The translations under genes and the position numbers were made by a program. This document shows, piece after piece, positions 1 to 10,477 of a stretch of DNA of 43,468 nucleotides; the stretch's first letter is position 1; each line of letters starts with the position of its first letter. Origin of the DNA: Achromobacter pulmonis (GTDB taxonomy: Bacteria; Pseudomonadota; Gammaproteobacteria; Burkholderiales; Burkholderiaceae_B). The DNA lies in assembly GCF_002885955.2 (NCBI RefSeq), contig NZ_POQS01000001.1, positions 55,063 through 98,530 of the forward strand. Reading direction: 5' to 3'. The notes under the pieces were generated by a model, which was given only the letters and a program-made list of their open reading frames with translations, did not search any database and was not told the origin of the DNA.

Positions 1-886
1 ACCGCGCGATGCGCGCGTCCAGCGCTTCGCGGTTGCGCACGCGCTGGACGTTGGTGGCGTAGCGTTCGTCGTCGGCCAGCGCCGGGTCCTGCAGCACCTC
101 GGCGCAGAAGCTGCGCCATTCGCGGTCGTTCTGCAGGCCGAAGATCACCGGCTTGCCATCGCCCGCCAGGTATTGGCCGTAGGGCGCGATCGCGGGATGG
201 GCCACGCCGTTGCGGGCCGGCGGCGTGCCGCCGTAGTGCGCGAAGTTCAGGGCGTAGGCGGTCCATTCGGTCAGCGCCTCCAGCATGGTGACCTCGACCC
301 GCAGCCCCGCGCCGGTGCGCGAGCGCTGGATCAGCGCGGACAGGATGCCGGAATACGCGTACATGCCGGCGGCGATGTCGGCGATGGAGATGCCGGTGCG
401 CGCCGGGGCCTCGGGCGTGCCGGTCAGGGAAATCAGGCCGGCGGCGGCCTGGATCAGCAGGTCGTAGGCCTTCTTGTCGCGGTAGGGGCCGTCGTCGCCG
501 TAGCCGGAGATGTCGCACACGATCAGCCTGGGAAATTCCGCCAGCAGCGTTTCATGATCCAGGCCCATGCGGCGCGCGGCGCCGGGCGCCAGGTTCTGGA
601 TGAAGACGTCGGCCCGGGCCAGCAGCCGCCGCAGCACGTCGGGCGCGCCGGGCGCCTTGGTGTCCAGCGCCAGGCTTTCCTTGCCGCGGTTGGCCCACAC
701 GAAGAACGAGGACTGGCCGTGCACGGTGTCGTCGTAGCCGCGCGCGAAATCGCCGGCCTGCGGCCGTTCGATCTTGATGACGCGCGCGCCCAGGTCGGCC
801 AGCTGGCGGCTGGCGAAGGGGGCGGCGATGGCGTGCTCTAGCGCGACGACGGTGATGCCGTCTAGGGGGCGGGATGCTGCGGTCAT
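1..886 (-). CDS. CaiB/BaiF-type CoA-transferase, C-terminus cut by window edge
   Basis: Family III CoA-transferases move coenzyme A between acyl-CoA donors and carboxylates in the cytoplasm. The minus-strand frame starts at ATG 886 and stays open to the edge, giving about 295 residues of an expected 390-410. The N-terminus reads MTAASRPLDGITVVALEHAI and continues with the family pattern APFASRQLADLGARVIKIE, then GDFARGYD and a WANRGKESLALD stretch; the segment ending in QNLAPGAARRMGLD and the later CDISGYGDDGPY are typical of the fold. It lies 114 bp downstream of the LysR gene on the same strand and could share its transcript. With the divergent Bug and MaoC genes it suggests activation of an organic acid to its CoA ester. 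The substrate cannot be read from the sequence. Confidence 0.88.
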   Translation of the reverse strand, partial: MTAASRPLDGITVVALEHAIAAPFASRQLADLGARVIKIERPQAGDFARGYDDTVHGQSSFFVWANRGKESLALDTKAPGAPDVLRRLLARADVFIQNLAPGAARRMGLDHETLLAEFPRLIVCDISGYGDDGPYRDKKAYDLLIQAAAGLISLTGTPEAPARTGISIADIAAGMYAYSGILSALIQRSRTGAGLRVEVTMLEALTEWTAYALNFAHYGGTPPARNGVAHPAIAPYGQYLAGDGKPVIFGLQNDREWRSFCAEVLQDPALADDERYATNVQRVRNREALDARIAR

Positions 887-1000
887 ATCGTCCTGGGGAG
901 TAGGCCGGGGCGCGTGCCGGACCCGGCGGCGGCAAAGCATTATGGGATGCCCTGCGCGCGCGCGGCCAGTCGATATTTTCAAAGCGGGATTCGAGGTTTT

Positions 1001-1903
1001 CTAATCGCCGTCCGGCGCGGGATCGGCCTGCGTCACGTAGCTGACGAAGGCCTGCGCGTAGCCCGGAAGCGCGTCCTGGCTGCGCATCACGACGCGCTGT
1101 TCGCGCACGGCCCAGGACTCCTCGATCTGCACGCACTCGACCTTGCCCTGCGCCAGCGCCGGGGCGGCCACCGAGCGCGGCACCAGCGAGATGCCGGCGC
1201 CTTCCTGCACGCAGCGCAGCACGGCGTCGAAGTTGGGCGCGTGCACGCGCACGCGGGGCTCCAGCCCCATCTGTTCGGCCATCTGCTGCAGGTACAGGAA
1301 ATTGCTGGTCTTGCGGCCGATGGCGACCAGGTCGTGCGACAGCGCGGTTTCCAGCGAAACGCGCGGGTGCAGCGTCAGCGGATGGCGCGGCGGCACGATG
1401 AAGACCAGCTCGTCCTGGCCGTAGCTGATGTATTCCAGCCCGCGCATTTCGATCGCGCCGGCCACCAGGCCGACGTCGGCGCGGCCGTCGAGCACCGCCT
1501 TCACGGTCTCCTCGCTGAGGTGCTCTTCGAGGTTGACGTTGACGTTGGGGTAGGCGGCCAGGAAGCGGCTCAGGGCGCCGGGCAGACTGCTCAGCGTGCT
1601 GCTGTTGGCGTAGACGCGGATATTGCCTTCGACGCCGTCGGTATGGCGGCGCATTTCCGCCTGCAGGCGTTCGACGTTGCCCAGGATGGTTTGCGCGTAG
1701 CGCAGCACGGTCATGCCGGCGGCGGTGAGCGACATGCCTTTCTGGGTGCGCACGAACAGCGGCACGCCCATGGCCTGTTCCAGGTTCTTGAGCCGGTAGC
1801 TGGCCGACGGCGCCGTCAGGTGCAGTTCGGAAGCGCCGCCGGTGAGGCTTTTGGCTTCGGCAATGGCGACAAACACGCGCAGGTCGGTCAGTTCGTAACG
1901 CAA
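1001..1903 (-). CDS. LysR-family transcriptional regulator of the Bug/MaoC/CoA-transferase cluster
   Basis: This is a 300-residue LysR-type regulator: an N-terminal winged helix-turn-helix (about residues 3-62, with SLTGGASELHLTAPSASYRL as the HTH) and a C-terminal effector-binding domain. I place the start at TTG 1903 because it gives the usual family length, the protein then begins MRYELTDLRVFVAIAE, and an AGGTG ribosome site sits 5 bases upstream. A longer frame reaching 2104 would run into the divergent Bug gene and adds unrelated sequence. It faces the Bug gene across a 145 bp gap that holds a LysR-type inverted repeat at 1951-1965, so it probably controls itself and the divergent operon in response to a cluster metabolite. 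The inducer is unknown. Confidence 0.9.
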   Translation of the reverse strand: MRYELTDLRVFVAIAEAKSLTGGASELHLTAPSASYRLKNLEQAMGVPLFVRTQKGMSLTAAGMTVLRYAQTILGNVERLQAEMRRHTDGVEGNIRVYANSSTLSSLPGALSRFLAAYPNVNVNLEEHLSEETVKAVLDGRADVGLVAGAIEMRGLEYISYGQDELVFIVPPRHPLTLHPRVSLETALSHDLVAIGRKTSNFLYLQQMAEQMGLEPRVRVHAPNFDAVLRCVQEGAGISLVPRSVAAPALAQGKVECVQIEESWAVREQRVVMRSQDALPGYAQAFVSYVTQADPAPDGD

Positions 1904-1950
1904 GAGGGCACCTGGGTTGCGGGCGGCGAAAGCGCCGGGGCGGGCCGCTG

Positions 1951-1965
1951 TTAGAAGGACTCTAA
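1951..1965. promoter_or_regulatory. Candidate LysR binding box
   Basis: The 15-base sequence TTAGAAGGACTCTAA is an inverted repeat with perfect 5-base arms (TTAGA/TCTAA) around a 5-base spacer. It matches the T-N11-A layout of LysR-family sites and lies in the gap between the divergent LysR (1903) and Bug (2049) genes, where such a site is expected. A TATATT sequence at 2011-2016 could be a -10 element for the Bug operon, but I see no well-spaced -35. Confidence 0.5.
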
Positions 1966-2048
1966 GCCGGATAAGAAACTTTCGACTGGTCCTGGGTTCG
2001 GCCTCGTCTCTATATTGTGCCGCACACACAAGACCTATGGAGACAGGC

Positions 2049-3032
2049 ATGAAGCATGGATTTCCCTGGCGCGCCCTGGCGGGCGCCGCCATCGCCGCAG
2101 GCATGTTGGCCGGGGCCGGCGCCGCCTCGGCGCAGGACTATCCCGCCAAACCGGTGCGCCTGGTGGTGCCGTATGCGGCGGGCGGGCCCACCGACACCTT
2201 CGCCCGCGCGCTGGCCGAGAGCTGGAGCCGCAAGCTGGGCGCGACGCTGGTGGTGGAGAATCGCACCGGCGCCGGTACGCTGGTGGGCACCGAGACCGCG
2301 GCCAAGGCCCCGGCCGACGGCTACACGCTGCTGCTGACCACGGTGGCGCACGCGGTCAATCCCAGCATCCACGCCAGCCTGCCGTACCGCACGGTGGAGG
2401 ACTTCGCGCCCGTGGGCCTGGCCGCCAAGGCGCCGCTGGTGCTGGTGGTGAACAAGAACGTGCCGGCGCGCACCCTGCCGGAGTTCATGGCCTACCTCAA
2501 GGCCAACCCGGGCAAGGTCAATTACGGATCGGCCGGCATTGGCAGCGCGCCGCACCTGGGCGGCGAACTGTTGAACTACATGGCGGGCGTGCGCGCCATG
2601 CACGTGCCGTACCGCGGCAGCGCGCCGGCCATGGCGGACGTCATCGGCGGGCACCTGGAATTCATGATCGACAGCGCGCCCACGGGCCTTGCGCAAGTGC
2701 AGGCGGGCACGGTGCGGCTGCTGGCCACCTCCATGGCGCAGCGCCTGCCGCAGACGCCGGACACCCCGCCCATCGCCGACGCGGTGCCCGGCTACGAAGC
2801 CTATACCTGGAACGCCGTGTTCGCGCCCGCCGGCACGCCGGCCCCGATCGTGGAGAAGCTCAACGCCACGCTGCGCGCCGCGCTGGCCGATCCCGACCTG
2901 AAGCGGCGCGCCTACGACATGGGCCTGGTGCTGCAGCCGGACACGACGCCGGCGGAATTATCGGCGTTCCTGCAAAGCGAATTGAAAAAGTGGAGCGAAG
3001 TCGCCCGCGCCGCCAACATGAGCGCCAACTAG
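2049..3032 (+). CDS. Bug-family periplasmic solute-binding protein
   Basis: This 327-residue protein is a Bordetella uptake gene (Bug, TctC-like) receptor, which captures carboxylates or related small molecules in the periplasm. Residues 1-28 form a Sec signal peptide ending ASA before QDYPAKP. The mature start PAKPVRLVVPYAAGGPTDTFAR is the family hallmark, followed by ENRTGAGTLVGTE and the conserved VNYGSAGIGSAPHL region. ATG 2049 is chosen because GGAG lies 6 bases upstream and the signal peptide begins there; the reading frame opens earlier but without such features. No TctA/TctB membrane components are nearby, so it is an orphan receptor that would share a transporter or act in sensing. 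It is probably co-transcribed with the MaoC gene 16 bp downstream. Confidence 0.93.
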   Translation: MKHGFPWRALAGAAIAAGMLAGAGAASAQDYPAKPVRLVVPYAAGGPTDTFARALAESWSRKLGATLVVENRTGAGTLVGTETAAKAPADGYTLLLTTVAHAVNPSIHASLPYRTVEDFAPVGLAAKAPLVLVVNKNVPARTLPEFMAYLKANPGKVNYGSAGIGSAPHLGGELLNYMAGVRAMHVPYRGSAPAMADVIGGHLEFMIDSAPTGLAQVQAGTVRLLATSMAQRLPQTPDTPPIADAVPGYEAYTWNAVFAPAGTPAPIVEKLNATLRAALADPDLKRRAYDMGLVLQPDTTPAELSAFLQSELKKWSEVARAANMSAN

Positions 3033-3048
3033 GATAAGGAAACCCGAT

Positions 3049-3513
3049 ATGCCCAAGCATCAACTGTGCGCCCAGCGCTATTTCGAGGACTTCGAAGTCG
3101 GCGAGGTCTTCGTGCTGCCTTCGCGCACCATGACCGACGCGCTGTTTGCGGCCTTCCAGCTCGCCAGCGGCGACAACCATCCGGTGCACTACGACGTCGA
3201 ATACTGCCGCGCCCACGGCATGCCCCACATGCTGGCGCACGGATTCCAGGTGGCGATCCAGACGGCCGCCGGCGCCGGCCTGTTCCCGCACATGGTGGAG
3301 GATTCGCTCAAGGCCTTCCTGGAACAGAGCAGCCGCTTCCTCAAGCCGGTATATGTCGGCGACACGCTTTATGCGTCGCTGACGGTGTCGGAGCTGGCGC
3401 CCGGGCGCAGCACCGGCGTGCTGGTCATGCAAAGCCTGGTGCGCAACCAGCGCGACGAAACCGTGATGGACGGCGTGCAGAAGTACCTGCTGCGCAAGCG
3501 CGAGGCGCAGTAG
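3049..3513 (+). CDS. MaoC-like (R)-specific enoyl-CoA hydratase/dehydratase
   Basis: This 154-residue single hot-dog-fold protein resembles MaoC-type hydratases that add water to, or remove it from, a CoA thioester. The hydratase-2 motif is visible as ASGDNHPVHYDVEYC, with Asp42 and His47 as the expected catalytic pair, followed by AHGMPHMLAHG, which lines the tunnel. The length suits a one-domain homodimeric enzyme such as a mesaconyl-CoA- or beta-methylmalyl-CoA-dehydratase relative, but the substrate is not readable. It follows the Bug gene by 16 bp with an AAGGA ribosome site, so the two form an operon. Together with the divergent CoA-transferase it outlines uptake, CoA activation and hydration of a carboxylate. 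Confidence 0.88.
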   Translation: MPKHQLCAQRYFEDFEVGEVFVLPSRTMTDALFAAFQLASGDNHPVHYDVEYCRAHGMPHMLAHGFQVAIQTAAGAGLFPHMVEDSLKAFLEQSSRFLKPVYVGDTLYASLTVSELAPGRSTGVLVMQSLVRNQRDETVMDGVQKYLLRKREAQ

Positions 3514-3532
3514 CGCCGGGTTCGGATACGAC

Positions 3533-3557
3533 AAGGCCCCCATGATGGGGGCCTTTT
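3533..3557. terminator. Rho-independent terminator between convergent maoC-like gene and argH
   Basis: A perfect 10-base-pair stem (3533-3542 paired with 3546-3555, AAGGCCCCCA with its complement) closes a 3-base loop and ends in TTTT on the plus strand. It lies between the stops of the MaoC-like gene (3513) and argH (3581) and probably serves both directions, better on the plus strand where the T run is present. Confidence 0.8.
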
Positions 3558-3580
3558 GCTGCAAGCAGGCGGCGGAGGAA

Positions 3581-5002
3581 TCAGCCCGCGGCCGTTTCCT
3601 GCAGCACGCGCTGGGCTTCTTCCTTGACGCGTTCCGGCGCGGTGCCGCCCACGTGCTTGCGCGCGGCGACCGAGCCTTCCAGGGTCAGGACCTCGTGCAC
3701 GTCCTCGCCGATGCTGGCGTGATAGGCCTGCAGGTCGGCCAGCGACAGGTCGGCCAGGTCGCAGCCGCGCTGTTCGCAGTCGCGCACCGCGTGCGCCACT
3801 ACTTCGTGGGCGTCGCGGAACGGCACGCCGCGCTTGACCAGGTAGTCGGCCAGGTCGGTGGCGGTGGCGAAGCCCTGCAGCGCCGCGGCGCGCATGTTCT
3901 CGGCCTTGACCTTGATGCCGCCGGCCATGTCCGCGAAGATGGTGAGCGTGTCGCGCAGCGTGTCGGCCGTGTCGAACAGGCCTTCCTTGTCTTCCTGGTT
4001 GTCCTTGTTGTAGGCCAGGGGCTGGCCCTTCATCAGGGTCAGCAGGGCCACCAGGTGGCCGTTGACGCGGCCGGTCTTGCCGCGGGCCAGCTCGGGCACG
4101 TCGGGGTTCTTCTTCTGCGGCATGATCGAGCTGCCGGTGCAGAAGCGGTCGGCCAGGTCGATGAAGCCCACGCGCGGGCTCATCCACAGCACCAGCTCTT
4201 CGGACAGGCGCGAGACGTGCGTCATGATGAGCGCGCCGGCGGCGCAGAATTCGATGGCGAAGTCGCGGTCGGACACGGCGTCCAGCGAATTGCGGCACAC
4301 GCCGTCAAAGCCCAGGGTCCGGGCCACGCGTTCGCGGTCGATCGGGAACGAGGTGCCTGCCAGCGCGGCGGCGCCCAGCGGCAGGCGGTTGACGCGGCGG
4401 CGGCAGTCGGCCAGGCGCTCGGCGTCGCGGCCGAACATTTCGGCGTAGGCCAGCAGATGGTGGCCGAAGGTGACCGGCTGGGCGACCTGGAGGTGCGTGA
4501 AGCCCGGCATGATGGTGGCGGCGTTCTCCAGCGCGACCGCGGCCAGGGCGTGGCGCAGCTGGCGCAGCAGGTCCTGCAGGGTGTCGATTTCGGCGCGCAG
4601 CCACAGGCGGATGTCGGTGGCGACCTGGTCGTTGCGCGAACGGCCGGTGTGCAGGCGCTTGCCCGCGTCGCCGACCAGTTCCACCAGGCGCTTCTCGATG
4701 TTCAGGTGCACGTCTTCGAGGTCGAGCAGCCACTGGAAGCTGCCGGCGTCGATTTCGGCCAGGATCTGGGTCATGCCGCGCTGGATGTCGGCCAGGTCCT
4801 GGGCGCCGATGATGCCCTGGGCGGCCAGCATGTCGGCGTGCGCCAGCGAACCCTGGATGTCGAAGCGCGCCAGGCGCTTGTCGAAATCCACGGACGCCGT
4901 ATAGCGCTTGACGAGTTCGGAAACCGGTTCCGAGAACCGGGCGGACCAGGCCTGCGCCTTGTTGGCGAACTGGTTTTGATCGGGGGAGGGAGTGTTTGCC
5001 AT
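3581..5002 (-). CDS. argH: Argininosuccinate lyase
   Basis: ArgH splits argininosuccinate into arginine and fumarate, the last step of arginine biosynthesis, in the cytoplasm. The 473-residue product has the fumarase/aspartase superfamily signature [12 protein letters not shown], the [11 protein letters not shown] segment, and TAxH-region equivalents such as [20 protein letters not shown]. The length is normal (about 460-470) with a short N-terminal extension [12 protein letters not shown]. The start is ATG 5002; a frame open further upstream reads antisense through the mscS-type gene and is not coding. There is no ribosome site before ATG 5002 and a perfect TATAAT ends 10 bases upstream, so the mRNA may be almost leaderless. 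It stands alone and ends at a terminator. Confidence 0.97.
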   Translation of the reverse strand: MANTPSPDQNQFANKAQAWSARFSEPVSELVKRYTASVDFDKRLARFDIQGSLAHADMLAAQGIIGAQDLADIQRGMTQILAEIDAGSFQWLLDLEDVHLNIEKRLVELVGDAGKRLHTGRSRNDQVATDIRLWLRAEIDTLQDLLRQLRHALAAVALENAATIMPGFTHLQVAQPVTFGHHLLAYAEMFGRDAERLADCRRRVNRLPLGAAALAGTSFPIDRERVARTLGFDGVCRNSLDAVSDRDFAIEFCAAGALIMTHVSRLSEELVLWMSPRVGFIDLADRFCTGSSIMPQKKNPDVPELARGKTGRVNGHLVALLTLMKGQPLAYNKDNQEDKEGLFDTADTLRDTLTIFADMAGGIKVKAENMRAAALQGFATATDLADYLVKRGVPFRDAHEVVAHAVRDCEQRGCDLADLSLADLQAYHASIGEDVHEVLTLEGSVAARKHVGGTAPERVKEEAQRVLQETAAG

Positions 5003-5012
5003 GATGGCCCGG

Positions 5013-5043
5013 ATTATAAAGCCTTGCGCATGGCGGCGGCCAA
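5013..5043 (-). promoter_or_regulatory. Candidate argH promoter
   Basis: On the minus strand, TATAAT occupies 5018-5013, with TTGGCC at 5043-5038 as a possible -35 at a long 19-base spacing. A start about 7 bases after the -10 would fall near 5006, leaving only 3-4 bases before the argH ATG at 5002. Confidence 0.45.
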
Positions 5044-5125
5044 GGCGGCCGGGGTGAACCTCCAGCCGGCCCGGTTGTCGGATAATTCGGACTGGTTTCA
5101 AGAATAACGAGCAGGAATACAGCCT

Positions 5126-6457
5126 ATGCCCATGGAATGGGAACAACTGGTCACCCAAATGGACGCCCATCTGCCGCGCGAGCCCTGGGCGCAGACGCTG
5201 GTCGGCATCGGGGTGCTGATCCTGACGGCGCTGTTCATCCAGTGGGTGGTGGCGCGGGTGGTGCTGCTGCTGGCGCACCGGGTGCTGGTGCTGAGCGGCA
5301 GGCGCGACTGGGACAAGGCGCTGCTGCGCCACCGCGCCTACCAGAACCTCTGGTACGCCGTGCCGTTCGCCGTGGTGTCGATGGGCATAGACCTGGTGCC
5401 GCACGTCGAGCGGGCGGTGGAGATCGTGGGGCGGCTGGCGCATGCCGGCGCGTGGATCTGCGTGTTCATCGCGCTCTCGGGGGTGCTGAGCGCCTGGCAG
5501 GACACCTATTCGGCCACCACCCGGGCGCAGACCCGCTCCATCAAGGGCTATATCCAGATCGGCAAGCTCGTCCTGATGGCGATATGCACCGTTTTGGTGC
5601 TTTCCATCCTGATCGACCGCTCGCCGCTGTGGATGATCTCCGGCCTGGGCGCGCTGTCGGCGGTGCTGCTGCTGGTGTTCAAGGACACGCTGCTGTCGCT
5701 GGTGGCCAGCACCCAGCTGACCAGCAACGACATGCTGCGCATCGGCGACTGGATCGAGATGCCGCAGGCCAACGCCGACGGCTTCGTCAAGGACATCGCG
5801 CTGCATACGGTCAAGGTGCAGAACTGGGACAACACGGTCACCACCGTGCCCACCTACAAGCTGTTCTCGGAAAGCTACCGCAACTACCGCCACATGTTCG
5901 AATCCGGCGGCCGGCGCATCAAGCGCACGCTGCGGGTGGACGCGGCCAGCGTGCGCTTCCTGACCGAGGAAGAGGCGCAGCAGCTGATGCGCTTTCGCCT
6001 GCTGCACGACTACCTGCAGGCCAAGACGCACGACATCGCCCACGCCAACCAGACCATGGGCGAGCTGGCCAGCGTGCCGGCCAACCGCCGCCGCCTGACC
6101 AATATCGGCACCCTGCGGGCCTATGCCCTGGCCTATCTGAAGCAGAATCCCGAGATCCGCCAGGACATGGCGATGATGGTGCGCATGATGGAGCCGACCT
6201 CCGAGGGCATCCCGATCGAGGTCTATTGCTTTACCGCCGTGACCGCCTGGGTGGAGTACGAGCGCATCCAGGGCGACGTGTTCGACCACCTGCTGGCGAT
6301 CATGCCCGAGCTGGGGCTGCGCCTGTACCAGCAGCCCTCCGGCGCCGACATCGGCGCGATGGGCAGCAACCTGCGCGAGGGCGCGCTGCAATCGGCGCTG
6401 GCGGCCTCGGCCGAGCGCGGGCTGCCCGACGCCAGGATGCCGCAGCAGGTGAGATAA
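5126..6457 (+). CDS. MscS-family mechanosensitive channel, YbdG-like
   Basis: This 443-residue inner-membrane protein resembles YbdG-type small-conductance mechanosensitive channels, which open under hypo-osmotic tension to release solutes. About five hydrophobic segments are visible in residues 20-205, the last being the pore-lining helix [20 protein letters not shown]. It is followed by the MscS beta domain with [13 protein letters not shown] and [23 protein letters not shown], sequences characteristic of the YbdG branch, and a long cytoplasmic domain ending near residue 420. The start ATG 5126 has AGGA about 10 bases upstream; ATG 5132 is an alternative. It is divergent from argH and 41 bp upstream of nadE on the same strand, so the two may be co-transcribed. 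Confidence 0.92.
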   Translation: MPMEWEQLVTQMDAHLPREPWAQTLVGIGVLILTALFIQWVVARVVLLLAHRVLVLSGRRDWDKALLRHRAYQNLWYAVPFAVVSMGIDLVPHVERAVEIVGRLAHAGAWICVFIALSGVLSAWQDTYSATTRAQTRSIKGYIQIGKLVLMAICTVLVLSILIDRSPLWMISGLGALSAVLLLVFKDTLLSLVASTQLTSNDMLRIGDWIEMPQANADGFVKDIALHTVKVQNWDNTVTTVPTYKLFSESYRNYRHMFESGGRRIKRTLRVDAASVRFLTEEEAQQLMRFRLLHDYLQAKTHDIAHANQTMGELASVPANRRRLTNIGTLRAYALAYLKQNPEIRQDMAMMVRMMEPTSEGIPIEVYCFTAVTAWVEYERIQGDVFDHLLAIMPELGLRLYQQPSGADIGAMGSNLREGALQSALAASAERGLPDARMPQQVR

Positions 6458-6498
6458 TCGCTCATCCGTTCCCACAGCCGTCCATAGGCCCCTAGCTG

Positions 6499-9069
<2,571 letters not shown>

Positions 9070-9092
9070 TTTCAGCCCGCGGCCTTCGCCCG

Positions 9093-10298
9093 CTACCGGA
9101 TGAGCTGGTTCATCTCCAGGATCGGCATCATCACGGCCAGCACGATCAGCAGCACGAATCCCCCCATCAGCAGGATCAGCGCCGGCTCGAGCAGCGCCGT
9201 CATGGCCATGGCGCGCCGCTCCAGGTCGCGCGACAGGTTCTGCGCGCCGCGGTCCAGCAGCTCGGGCAGGCGGCCGGTCTTTTCGCCGCTGGCGATCAGG
9301 TGCACCAGCAGCGAAGGAAACACCTTCTGCGCACCCAGCGAGGACGATAGCGCCGCGCCCTCGCGCACCCGCGCGGCGGCGTCGTCCACCGCCTGGCGCA
9401 GCACGTCGTTGCCCAATGTGCGGCGCGCGGCCTCCAGCGCCGTCAGCAGCGCCACGCCGCTGCCCGACAGGATCGCCAGCGTCGAGGCGAAGCGCGCCGC
9501 GTTCACGCCCAGCACGAAGCGCCCGGCCAGCGGCATGCGCAGCACGCGCGCATGCCAGGCGCGCCGCGCCGCCGGGGCGCGCAGCGCATAGCGCCACAGC
9601 GCGATGGCCGCGGCCAGCGCCGCGCCGGTGGCCACGCCCCATTCGCGCACGTAATCCGACAGCGACAGCATGATGCGCGTCAGCAGCGGCAGCTCCTGCT
9701 TGGCCTGGCTGAACGCCGACACCACCTGCGGCACCACATAGCCCAGCAGGAATATCACGATCACGACCGATACGCAGGCCACCACCGCCGGATAGATGAA
9801 GGCGGTCATGACCTTGCTGCGCAGGGCGTTGCGCTCTTCGATGTAGTCGGCCAGCTTTTCCATCACCTGCGCCAGGTCGCCGGATTCCTCGCCGGCGGCG
9901 ATCAGCGCGCGGTAGATCTCGGGGAAATCGCGCGGCCGCGCGGCCAGCGCCACCGACAGCCGGTGGCCGGCGCGCACGTCGTCGCGCACGCCGCCCAGGC
10001 TGGCGGCGATGTGTTTTTTCTCGGCCTGCTCCAGCGTGGCGCTCAGGGCCGCGTCCAGCGGCAGGCTGGCGGCCAGCAGGCTGGCGAGCTGACGCGTGAT
10101 CCAGGCCAGGTCGGCGTCCGACAGGCGCGCGCGCAGCGAGGCGCCCAGCCCTTCGGCGCGCGCCACCGGCGCGGTCGACAGCGGCAGCAGGCCGCGGCCG
10201 CGCAACTGGTTGCGCGCGCCGCGGTCGGTGTCTGCGTCGATGGTGCCGCGGACGATTTTTCCGAGCGCGTCGGTGGCTTCGTAACGAAAGGATGGCAT
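9093..10298 (-). CDS. gspF: Type II secretion inner-membrane platform protein GspF
   Basis: GspF is the polytopic inner-membrane component of the T2SS assembly platform and contacts GspE and GspL. The 401-residue protein begins MPSFRYEATDALGKIVRGTI, the standard GspF opening, and contains two T2SSF domains (about residues 65-190 and 270-390). The motif AGEESGDLAQVMEKLADYIE in the first domain is repeated as ASGEKTGRLPELLDRGAQNL in the second. Three hydrophobic segments are seen, near residues 165-190, 215-235 and 370-395. It is separated from the minus-strand gspC-N operon by the plus-strand gspDE genes and reads divergently from gspD, so it is a one-gene unit. Confidence 0.95.
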   Translation of the reverse strand: MPSFRYEATDALGKIVRGTIDADTDRGARNQLRGRGLLPLSTAPVARAEGLGASLRARLSDADLAWITRQLASLLAASLPLDAALSATLEQAEKKHIAASLGGVRDDVRAGHRLSVALAARPRDFPEIYRALIAAGEESGDLAQVMEKLADYIEERNALRSKVMTAFIYPAVVACVSVVIVIFLLGYVVPQVVSAFSQAKQELPLLTRIMLSLSDYVREWGVATGAALAAAIALWRYALRAPAARRAWHARVLRMPLAGRFVLGVNAARFASTLAILSGSGVALLTALEAARRTLGNDVLRQAVDDAAARVREGAALSSSLGAQKVFPSLLVHLIASGEKTGRLPELLDRGAQNLSRDLERRAMAMTALLEPALILLMGGFVLLIVLAVMMPILEMNQLIR

Positions 10299-10384
10299 GG
10301 TGGCAAAGCGTCGGCCGCGCGCGCGTCCGATCGCGCGAAAGGCCCGTATTCAAAGGGTTTCCAGGCCGTCACCTTGCCTCTGGA

Positions 10385-10420
10385 TTATGACCGTAGTGTT
10401 GCAGTGTCACCCCGTATACT
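10385..10420. promoter_or_regulatory. Divergent promoter region of gspF and gspDE
   Basis: The 179 bp gap between gspF and gspD contains TATACT at 10415-10420, a good -10 for gspD though without a matching -35. On the minus strand CATAAT at 10390-10385 is preceded by GTGACA at a short 15-base spacing, a candidate for gspF. The two would overlap back to back, which would link expression of both units. Confidence 0.3.
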
Positions 10421-10477
10421 CCGACGCGCTTTCACGTTTTTTCACCCCGATTTCACGTACCAGGCACCGATCCCGTC

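Noticed and set aside
1904..2104. Longer LysR protein beginning at 2104
   Set aside because: It would overlap the Bug gene start, and the added 67 residues are not part of the HTH family; TTG 1903 has a good ribosome site.
5003..6475. Extension of the argH frame through the mscS-type gene to give 964 residues
   Set aside because: The extra part is antisense to a clear channel gene and the ArgH N-terminus is normal from ATG 5002.
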